Shown here piece by piece: positions 1-6,093 of a stretch of DNA of 12,576 bases. The first letter of the stretch is position 1. Each line of letters begins with the position of its first letter. Source of the DNA: Candidatus Krumholzibacteriia bacterium (lineage in GTDB: Bacteria; Krumholzibacteriota; Krumholzibacteriia; G020349025). Location of the stretch: assembly GCA_035649275.1 (NCBI GenBank), contig DASRJW010000020.1, positions 1-12,576 of the forward strand. Direction: 5' to 3'. Position numbers and translations under genes: made by a program. The notes under the pieces are model-generated. The model searched no databases. It saw only the letters and a list, made by a program, of their open reading frames with translations, and was not told the origin of the DNA.

Positions 1-111
1 GAAGCTTGTCAACAGGTCTGCACGGAAACCATCGCGCCGACTGCTCGCAGAGACTCTGCAGCTGTACACATCGTGGACAGCGTAAGAATCTTTGACGGCT
101 TTCTTCTCGTG

Positions 112-120
112 TTATCCACA
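112..120 (+). promoter_or_regulatory. Perfect DnaA box
   Basis: TTATCCACA matches the classical high-affinity DnaA site exactly. Three related sites follow within 90 bases on the other strand. Confidence 0.6.
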
Positions 121-175
121 AACATGCAAGTCGGCGTGCCACTCTGTGGATCACTGCGCCTGGCTCGACGCTGAG

Positions 176-192
176 TGTTTCGCTGTGAAACA
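176..192. repeat. parS-like inverted repeat TGTTTC/GAAACA
   Basis: TGTTTC (176-181) and GAAACA (187-192) are the two arms of the canonical ParB site TGTTTCACGTGAAACA, but the spacer is 5 bases (GCTGT) instead of 4. Its right arm overlaps a near-match DnaA box. The odd spacing makes true ParB binding doubtful. Confidence 0.3.
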
Positions 193-570
193 CACTTTGT
201 GAAAAAGTGCACAAACTTCCGGTGGTGGACTGCGTGTACACGCCGACGGCGTGACAGGCATGTGAAGGTGCGCGACCATACGTGCGTTGAAGAGCACCTT
301 GTCCGAGGAAAGCGGCGTGTTTTGCTCGGGCGTGCATTTCGCCCCGACGAGGGAGGCGGGGAGCCGTGGTCCCGAGTGGCAAGCGCCGGGTCCCCGGGAA
401 GGAACCGCGGGGAAGGCGCGGCGAGGCGGCAACGGGCGCTTCGAGGAACGACCGCGGCTGTGCTGCGCTGGAGCACCCAGCGCGCGGATGGGACGGCTCT
501 TGCTTAGTCCGGGCGGGACCGGTTCCGTGGGGGAGCCGGTTGATCGGCCCTAAATCAGCGGAGGCGCGGA

Positions 571-1830
571 ATGCGGCGGCGCTCACCATGGTTTCTCGTC
601 TCGGCTCTGCTCGTGGGGTGCGTTCAGAACGGGATGGCTCCCGGGACCGATGAGGTCGGGGTGAGCCCTCCCCAGCTGCAGTCGGATCGCTTGCTGGTGA
701 ACAACGATCCGGCGCAGTTGGACGCGCGCGTGCAGTATCGTGCGAAGCCGTTGTTCATCCGGATGAAAGAGACGCCGGGCCGCCAGTTCGCGCCTCCGTT
801 TAAATCTGATGGCATGCGCCTCACCTTGGTGGCCGAGGTGTCGCCCCCCGTGGTGGACGGGCACGTCGTCCAGGCCAACGACGTGGACATCGACGGCAAG
901 ACCGCCGTCATCGCCTACAACTTCGCCGGCGACATCTTCGCTGGTGCGGTGCAGGTGATCGACTTCACTCAACCGGACCGGCCGCGGTTGATCTCGGAAG
1001 TGCTCTATCGCGACGCCGACGTGACCTCCGTCCTCAAGCATGGTGAGCATGTCTACGTCGGCATGGGCAGCCTGGATCCGGCGCTGCAGACGCCGGCGCT
1101 GCTCGAGGAGTTCCTCCTCGGCAACACGGGTCTCGAGCCCACCTCGCGCTGGCTCGGCCTGCCGAGCTGGGTGGTCACCGACCTGGGCAAGGACGGCGAG
1201 TACGTCGTGGCTTCGGTGGGGGCGCTGCACGGCGGCGTGGCCTACATCGACCGCACAGGTGAGCAGCTGACGATGGACGCTTTCCAGGCCGAGGAAGACA
1301 TCCGGGGCATAGGCTTCCCGGGCGCTTCTTCCATGGCCGCGGTGTGCGGCTCGCGGCCGCACCTGTCGCTGCTCCAGCTGCCAGGGCTGCAGCGCACGCT
1401 GGAGCACGAGGTGGACGGCTACAACTACCCCGACGCCAAGGGCACCATCGAGGTGCACGACGCCATCTGCTACCTCGGCGCCGGTGACGGTGGCTTCCAG
1501 GTGCGCCGGCCGGACGGCCTGCTTCTGGCGGCGCTGCGCCACGAAGCCTTCTCCGACGTGCGGGCCAACGAGATGGTGACGAACGCCGTGTCGGTGCAGG
1601 GCAGCTTGGGATTCGTGGCTGCCGGTGCTCTCGGCGTCCAGGTGGTGGACATCGCCGGCGCCCGCAGCTGGGCGACGGGCGGTGGTCCCGATCCGAGCGG
1701 CCTGCGCGTGCTCGGCGAGCTCGACTTCGCCGAGGGCTTCTCCAGCAACATGGTCAAGTGTGCGAACAACGTGCTCGTCGTCGCGGCCGGCAGCGGCGGC
1801 GTCGAGCTCGTGACCATGCAAGCCCGCTGA
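571..1830 (+). CDS. Beta-propeller (LVIVD-type repeat) lipoprotein
   Basis: A 419-residue protein with a lipoprotein signal peptide: RRR n-region, short hydrophobic stretch and lipobox LVGC, making Cys17 the likely lipidated residue. It is therefore probably anchored in a membrane and faces the periplasm or exterior. The rest reads as repeated beta-strand blades with phrases such as AVQVIDFTQPDRPRLI, GGVAYIDRTG, LGVQVVDIAG and GGVELVTM, each ending a blade in the manner of LVIVD repeats. Such proteins occur widely in surface and secreted proteins without a single known function. The ATG start is supported by GGAGG at 560-564, six bases upstream. A strong hairpin follows the stop. No catalytic residues are recognisable, so ligand and role are unknown. 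Confidence 0.8.
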   Translation: MRRRSPWFLVSALLVGCVQNGMAPGTDEVGVSPPQLQSDRLLVNNDPAQLDARVQYRAKPLFIRMKETPGRQFAPPFKSDGMRLTLVAEVSPPVVDGHVVQANDVDIDGKTAVIAYNFAGDIFAGAVQVIDFTQPDRPRLISEVLYRDADVTSVLKHGEHVYVGMGSLDPALQTPALLEEFLLGNTGLEPTSRWLGLPSWVVTDLGKDGEYVVASVGALHGGVAYIDRTGEQLTMDAFQAEEDIRGIGFPGASSMAAVCGSRPHLSLLQLPGLQRTLEHEVDGYNYPDAKGTIEVHDAICYLGAGDGGFQVRRPDGLLLAALRHEAFSDVRANEMVTNAVSVQGSLGFVAAGALGVQVVDIAGARSWATGGGPDPSGLRVLGELDFAEGFSSNMVKCANNVLVVAAGSGGVELVTMQAR

Positions 1831-1864
1831 TCCGCGGCTCGCATTCTCCTGAAAGCCTCTGGTG

Positions 1865-1903
1865 ATCCCCGAAGGCGTGCGTTCTCCTACGCGCCTCGGG
1901 GAT
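1865..1903 (+). terminator. Terminator-like hairpin after the lipoprotein gene
   Basis: ATCCCCGA (1865-1872) pairs with TCGGGGAT (1896-1903), and after one bulged A, GGCG (1874-1877) pairs with CGCC (1892-1895). The stem is long and GC-rich and starts 34 bases after the stop codon. No U-run follows, so it may act with Rho or only protect the mRNA end. Confidence 0.5.
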
Positions 1904-2023
1904 GACCAGGTCCGAATCCGGCTGGTCGCGGTGCCACACTCCAGGTAGCCTTCCATCCCGTGCATCGAAGCGACCGTGTGGGCTTGGCTCGCGGTCGCTC
2001 ACGACATGTGGGGCTGGAGTGCC

Positions 2024-2028
2024 GGAGG
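2024..2028 (+). promoter_or_regulatory. Shine-Dalgarno site fixing the methyltransferase start
   Basis: GGAGG lies four bases before the ATG at 2033. An in-frame ATG at 1976 has no comparable site, and the extra 19 residues it would add (Trp- and Gly-rich) do not look like part of the methyltransferase fold. Confidence 0.6.
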
Positions 2029-2032
2029 CGTG

Positions 2033-2848
2033 ATGGGCCGAGAAGCCGACTACGTGCTGGGGACGCACGACGAGGAGATCGGGCGCTTGGGGCTGCAGCA
2101 CCGCGTGTGGCAGCCGCGAGTGCTGGACGCCTGGCGTCGTGCCGGCTTCTCCGCGGGCCAGACACTGCTCGACATCGGCTGCGGTCCCGGCTGGGCCACG
2201 CTGGACCTGGCGGCGATCGTTGGCCCGACGGGTCGCGTGCTGGCGCTGGAGCGCTCGCGGCGTTTCCTCGACGTCCTCGAAGCAGAGTGCGCCCGGCGCG
2301 GGTTGCAGCAGGTGCAGACGCACGAGCTGGATCTCGACGCGGCGCCGCTTCCCGCCACAGGCGCCAGCGGTGCCTGGGCTCGCTGGATCCTCACCTTCAT
2401 GCAGCATCCTCGGGATCTACTCGAGCGCGTGAAGGCGGCACTCGCGCCCGGTGCGGTCTTCGTGCTGCACGAATACTTCGAGTATGCCTCCTGGCGACTG
2501 GCGCCGAGGTCGCCGGAGTTCGAGGAGTTCGTCGAGCAGGTCATGCGGAGCTGGCGCGCCAGCGGCGGCGAGCCCGACATCGGCCGCATCCTCCCCGTTT
2601 GGCTCCAGGAGCTGGGCTTCGAGCTGCGCGAGCTCCGACCCCTGGTGGATGTGGTTCCAGCCACGAGCACCATCTGGCAGTGGCCAAAGGCCTTCGTGCA
2701 TAGCGGACTGCGCCGTCTGGTGGATCTCGGTCAGTTGGATGCAGAAAGGGCTCGGAAGATCGCCACAGCCTTCGCAGCTGCCGAAGCAGCACCGCATACG
2801 CTCATGGTCACGCCCGCGGTGCTGGAGATCATCGCAGTCCGTCGATGA
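2033..2848 (+). CDS. SAM-dependent class I methyltransferase
   Basis: A 271-residue Rossmann-fold methyltransferase of the UbiE/Tam-like group. The SAM-binding motif I, LLDIGCGPGWA, is at about residues 45-55. It is followed by the acidic end of strand 2 (RVLALERS), a motif-II-like DLDAAPLP, and a post-I helix region HPRDLLERVKAALAPGAVFV. The C-terminal half (from about residue 150) has aromatic and Arg-rich helices that would form the substrate lid. The substrate is not identifiable; small molecules such as quinones, polyketides or lipids are all possible for this group. Neighbours give no clue: a lipoprotein upstream on the same strand and convergent sucA downstream. No signal peptide or membrane segment is visible, so it should be cytoplasmic. 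A longer start at 1976 is possible but less likely. Confidence 0.8.
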   Translation: MGREADYVLGTHDEEIGRLGLQHRVWQPRVLDAWRRAGFSAGQTLLDIGCGPGWATLDLAAIVGPTGRVLALERSRRFLDVLEAECARRGLQQVQTHELDLDAAPLPATGASGAWARWILTFMQHPRDLLERVKAALAPGAVFVLHEYFEYASWRLAPRSPEFEEFVEQVMRSWRASGGEPDIGRILPVWLQELGFELRELRPLVDVVPATSTIWQWPKAFVHSGLRRLVDLGQLDAERARKIATAFAAAEAAPHTLMVTPAVLEIIAVRR

Positions 2849-2849
2849 G

Positions 2850-2935
2850 CCCGACGTTGCGGCTGGGATTGTGGGCTACGCGCGACGTTTGCGGCTGGGG
2901 TTGTGGGCAAGGCCCGACGTTGCGGCGGGGCTACG
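2850..2935. repeat. Intergenic tandem repeat, about 31 bp, 2.6 copies
   Basis: Three imperfect copies of a unit of about 30-32 bases start at 2851, 2881 and 2911, each beginning (C)CCGACGTTGCGGC or CGCGACGTTTGCGGC. The first two share GGCTGGG-TTGTGGGC; the third is shortened and runs into the last codons of the sucA-like gene (stop at 2931-2933). The array fills the whole gap between two convergent genes. No terminator hairpin is obvious here. Confidence 0.7.
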
Positions 2936-5417
2936 CTTCCAGTGGGGAGAAGGCGAGCTCGAGCAAGGTCTTCTGTTCCATATCGTGCGCTTTCGCCGAG
3001 CCTGTGGCGGGGCTGCCGCTCGCGGAGCGCTTGATGCTGCGGCAGGGTGCGGGCGCCGCCAAGCGCTCGAGGAATGGGCGGACGAAGAAGAGCCCGCCCA
3101 TGTTGGCCGGCTCCTCTTGCACCCACACCACCTCGCGGCGCTGGGTGAAGCTCTCCAGCGCGGCGCGCATCTCCGCTTCGGGGAAGGGATGGAACTGCTC
3201 GAGCGCCAGGATGGCGACGTCGTCGCGGCCGCGGGTCTGCCGGGCCGCCCGCAGTTCGTGCACGATCTTACCGCTGGCGACCAGCACGCGCCGGGCAGCG
3301 ACGTGCTCGGGATCGCCGACCAGCGGCAGGAAGCTGCCGTCGGTGAGAGCGCTGCGCGGCGAGCAGGCCTGCGGGGCCCGCAGCATGCTCTTGGGCGTGA
3401 GGACAACGAGAGGCTTGCGCCAGCGCCGCAACGCCTGCCGGCGCAGCAAATGGAAGTACTGCCCCGACGTGGACGGCTGGCACACCTGCATGTTGTCGTC
3501 GGCGGAGAGCTGCAGATACCGCTCGAGACGGGCGCTCGAGTGCTCCGGCCCCTGTCCCTCGAAGCCGTGAGGTAACAGGATGACGAGACCCGAGAGAAGG
3601 TCCCATTTGTCCTCGGCGGCGCTCACGAACTGATCCAGGATCACCTGTGCGCCGTTGGCGAAATCGCCGAACTGCGCTTCCCAGGCCACCAGGGCGTCGG
3701 GATAGTCGCGGCTGAAGCCGTACTGGAAACCGAGCTCCGCGGCCTCCGAGAGTGAGGAATCGTAGATGTCGAAGCGACCCTGCTTCGGGTGCAGGTGCCG
3801 GAGCGGGATGTGCTCGGCCCCGGTCTCGTAGTCGAAGAGCACGGCGTGCCGCTGGTTGAAGGTGGCGCGGCGGCTGTCCTGACCGGAGAGACGCACCAGC
3901 ATGCCGTCCCAGAGCAGGCTGCCCCAGGCGAGGGCCTCCGCCGTGCCCCAATCCAGCGGGCGCGAGCCACGCATCATTTCGTCGCGCTGCTGCATGAGCT
4001 GTTTCACCTTGGGGTGGACGGTGAAACCAGAGGGAATCTGCCGCGTGGCGGCGGCGATCTCCTCCAGCCTCTCCGCCGGAACCTGCGTTGCCACCTCGAA
4101 GCGCGGCTCATAGCGGCCACCGAAGTAGGCATCCCAGTAGGCCGGCAGCTTGCGCAGCTTCGGTTTCTTCCGCTGCGCCCGCGCGCGTTCCTGCTCGCTC
4201 TCCAGCTGCGCGCCGATCTCGTCACGCAGCGCCGTGAGCTCCGCCGCCGGTGTCTGCCGGCGGGCGGCATAGGCTTCCCAGGCGCGGGGGAGCGCCGCGA
4301 TGCGGCGATAGAGGAGCGGCTGCGTCACCGTCGGGTCGTCCACCTCGCTGTGGCCGTAACGGCGGTAGCAGATCATATCGAGCACCACATCGCTCTCGAA
4401 GGTGGCGCGGTAGTCGATGGCGATGCGCGCGGCCCGCACCACCGCTTCTGGATCGTCGCCGGAGACATGGAGAATGGGGATGTCGAGGCGTTTGGCGACG
4501 TCGCTCGAGTAGCGCGACGAGTGCAGCGACGCCGGCTCCGTGGTGAAACCGATCAGGTTGTTGACGACGATGTGCACCATGCCGCGCACGCTGGTGCCGC
4601 GCAGCGAAGCGAGGTTCAGCGTTTCCGACGCGATGCCTTGCCCGGCGAAGGCGGCGTCGCCGTGCATCGCGATCCCGAGGACACGGCGGGGTCCGGTTTC
4701 GCCGAGGCGCTCCTGCCGCGCCCGCACCCGCCCCATGAGCACGGGATCGACCGCTTCCAGGTGGCTCGGGTTGGAAACCAAGTGGACCGCCACGGTCTTG
4801 CCGCTGGCGCCGGTGAAATTCCCCGTGGCTCCCAAGTGGTACTTGACGTCGCCGCCGCCCAAGAAGCTGCGCGGATCCACGTCCTGGAAGCCGGCGAAGA
4901 GCGAAGCCGCCGGCACGCCGACCGTCTGGTGCATGACGGTGAGGCGGCCGCGGTGCGCCATGCAGATGAGCGCGACCTCGACGCCTTGCTGCGCGGCGCC
5001 GTCGAGCACCGCATCGAGGAGCGGCATGAGGGAAGCGGCGCCTTCCAGGGAGTAGCGCTTGGTGCCGACGTAGCGGCGGTGCAGGAAAGCCTCGAAGAGC
5101 TCCGCCGTGGCGAGGAGGCGCAGGATGCGCTTGGCATCCGGGGGCTCGGGCTCCGCTTCCAGGCGCTCCGCCACCCAGGCGCGACGTTCCGGCTGCAGGA
5201 GGTGCATGAACTCGACGCCGATGGGGCCGCAATAGAGGCGGCGCCACGGTGCGGCTTGTTCCGGCGGCAACGCGTCCAGCTCGGCAACCGGTAGCGGGCG
5301 CAAGCGCTCGAGCGGATCGAGCGCCGCCTGCAGGTGGCCGTAGCGGCGGAAGAGATCGGCGACGAGTGCACGCTCCGCACTGGTGCCGCGGCTCGTGCTG
5401 ATGGAAGGAGAGGCCAT
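2931..5417 (-). CDS. sucA: 2-oxoglutarate dehydrogenase E1 component (thiamine-diphosphate), short N-terminus
   Basis: An 828-residue ThDP-dependent 2-oxoacid dehydrogenase E1 that decarboxylates 2-oxoglutarate and passes the succinyl group to the E2 lipoyl domain. Visible family motifs: AHRGRLTV (about 154-161), DVKYHLG (190-196), the ThDP/Mg motif GDAAFAGQG...VVNN (253-287), CYRRYGHSEVDDP (350-362), SGQDSRRATFNQRHAV (511-526) and PHGFEGQGPEHSSARLERY (616-634). The active-site histidines of the E. coli enzyme appear conserved (His155, His194, His626). The C-terminus is complete. E. coli SucA is 933 residues, and nearly all the length difference lies before the first motif, so the usual N-terminal segment thought to contact E2 is missing. 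There is no room for it upstream, since yqgE stops 29 bases before. No sucB or lpd is nearby. A GGAG about 10 bases before ATG supports the start. Confidence 0.92.
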   Translation of the reverse strand: MASPSISTSRGTSAERALVADLFRRYGHLQAALDPLERLRPLPVAELDALPPEQAAPWRRLYCGPIGVEFMHLLQPERRAWVAERLEAEPEPPDAKRILRLLATAELFEAFLHRRYVGTKRYSLEGAASLMPLLDAVLDGAAQQGVEVALICMAHRGRLTVMHQTVGVPAASLFAGFQDVDPRSFLGGGDVKYHLGATGNFTGASGKTVAVHLVSNPSHLEAVDPVLMGRVRARQERLGETGPRRVLGIAMHGDAAFAGQGIASETLNLASLRGTSVRGMVHIVVNNLIGFTTEPASLHSSRYSSDVAKRLDIPILHVSGDDPEAVVRAARIAIDYRATFESDVVLDMICYRRYGHSEVDDPTVTQPLLYRRIAALPRAWEAYAARRQTPAAELTALRDEIGAQLESEQERARAQRKKPKLRKLPAYWDAYFGGRYEPRFEVATQVPAERLEEIAAATRQIPSGFTVHPKVKQLMQQRDEMMRGSRPLDWGTAEALAWGSLLWDGMLVRLSGQDSRRATFNQRHAVLFDYETGAEHIPLRHLHPKQGRFDIYDSSLSEAAELGFQYGFSRDYPDALVAWEAQFGDFANGAQVILDQFVSAAEDKWDLLSGLVILLPHGFEGQGPEHSSARLERYLQLSADDNMQVCQPSTSGQYFHLLRRQALRRWRKPLVVLTPKSMLRAPQACSPRSALTDGSFLPLVGDPEHVAARRVLVASGKIVHELRAARQTRGRDDVAILALEQFHPFPEAEMRAALESFTQRREVVWVQEEPANMGGLFFVRPFLERLAAPAPCRSIKRSASGSPATGSAKAHDMEQKTLLELAFSPLEA

Positions 5418-5445
5418 GCCGTAGGGCTCCGGGAACGAGGGGCGG

Positions 5446-5997
5446 TCAGTTCACCCGTGGATCGAGAGGGATGGTGGTCAGATGGGCGAAGCGTGGTCCG
5501 AGCTCGCGCAGGGCTTCGGTCCACATGACCTCCGGCTCGGTCTCGAACACCAGACGCGCAGCGCCGGGACGCACGATCCAGCTGTGCTCTTCCATCTCTG
5601 CGTCCAGCTGGCCGGCGCCCCAGCCGGCGTAGCCGGAGAAGACGCGCACCCGCGCCATCGGTTCCGGAGCGGTCTCGAGGATCTGCACCAGCGCATCGCT
5701 GTCGTTGCCGAGCGCCATGCCGTCGACGATCTCCTTGCCTTCCGGCGTGTCGATGCCGTGACGGTGCAGGACGAGGACGAGGTGCTGTTGCACCGGGCCG
5801 CCCCAGAAGAGGCGCTGCGTCGCCCGTTCCGGCATGCCGGAGAGGGCCTCGGCCACGCTGTGTTCCGTCGGTCGGTTGACCACGAGTCCCATGGATCCCT
5901 TGCCGCCGTGCTCACACAGGAGAACGACGGTGCGCGCGAAGTTCGGGTCGCGGAGCGTGGGGCTGGCGATGAGGAAGCAGCCTTCGCGTACATGCAT
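5446..5997 (-). CDS. yqgE: YqgE/AlgH family protein (UPF0301)
   Basis: A 183-residue protein of the YqgE/AlgH (DUF179, UPF0301) family, single-domain and probably cytoplasmic. Family hallmarks are all present: the N-terminal GCFLIASPTLRDPNFARTVV, then GSMGLVVNRPTE, FWGGPVQ near the middle, and YAGWGAGQLDAEMEE toward the C-terminus. The molecular function of the family is not established; members were once linked to alginate regulation in Pseudomonas. I chose ATG 5997 because GGGAG lies six bases upstream and the family typically starts a few residues before the GxFLIA motif. Upstream in-frame starts reach 6063 but add a low-complexity stretch. It precedes the sucA-like gene by 28 bases on the same strand and is probably co-transcribed. 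Confidence 0.9.
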   Translation of the reverse strand: MHVREGCFLIASPTLRDPNFARTVVLLCEHGGKGSMGLVVNRPTEHSVAEALSGMPERATQRLFWGGPVQQHLVLVLHRHGIDTPEGKEIVDGMALGNDSDALVQILETAPEPMARVRVFSGYAGWGAGQLDAEMEEHSWIVRPGAARLVFETEPEVMWTEALRELGPRFAHLTTIPLDPRVN

Positions 5998-6003
5998 CTC
6001 CGT

Positions 6004-6008
6004 CTCCC
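6004..6008 (-). promoter_or_regulatory. Shine-Dalgarno site fixing the yqgE start
   Basis: On the minus strand GGGAG stands six bases before the ATG at 5997, favouring this start over longer in-frame alternatives. Confidence 0.6.
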
Positions 6009-6034
6009 GGCGGGCGCCGGCACCCGCTGCCACC

Positions 6035-6063
6035 ATGATGCCGCAACAAGGGCGCGCTGGCAA
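6035..6063 (-). promoter_or_regulatory. Possible sigma-70-type promoter for yqgE-sucA
   Basis: Minus strand: TTGCCA at 6063-6058 (5 of 6 to TTGACA), a 17-base spacer, then CATCAT at 6040-6035 (4 of 6 to TATAAT). It lies in the 96-base gap between the regulator gene and yqgE, about 40 bases before the chosen start. The -10 match is mediocre. Confidence 0.35.
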
Positions 6064-6093
6064 TGCAGGAAGGGGAGCAGGCGGGGAACGAAC

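Larger units (their letters stand above)
1..570. other. Gene-less region with DnaA boxes; candidate oriC
   Basis: No convincing gene lies here; the open frames on both strands are rich in Arg, Ser and Pro and lack any recognisable domain. The left part is AT-rich for this genome: bases 181-220 are about 57% A+T. A perfect DnaA box, TTATCCACA, is at 112-120. On the opposite strand, 198-206 reads TTTTTCACA, which fits the relaxed consensus TTWTNCACA, and 145-153 (TGATCCACA) and 184-192 (TGTTTCACA) each differ at one position. Palindromes sit at 47-59, 61-81 (8 of 9 pairs), 176-192 and 232-243. A cluster of DnaA boxes in an AT-rich gap is typical of bacterial origins. The gene to the left is outside the window, so the usual neighbours (dnaA, rpmH, parAB, mnmG) cannot be checked. 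Bases 250-560 are GC-rich and show nothing I can name. Confidence 0.45.

Noticed and set aside
175-507. Possible small plus-strand gene in the first gap
   Set aside because: Arg-rich, no recognisable motif, no clear ribosome site, and it would overlap the DnaA-box cluster.
583-1965. Long minus-strand open frame opposite the lipoprotein gene
   Set aside because: His/Arg/Gly-rich translation without domains; the plus-strand frame has a lipobox, ribosome site and repeat blades.
3479-3495. TGGCAC on the plus strand, the start of a sigma-54 promoter consensus
   Set aside because: It lies inside the sucA-like gene and lacks the GC element at the required spacing.
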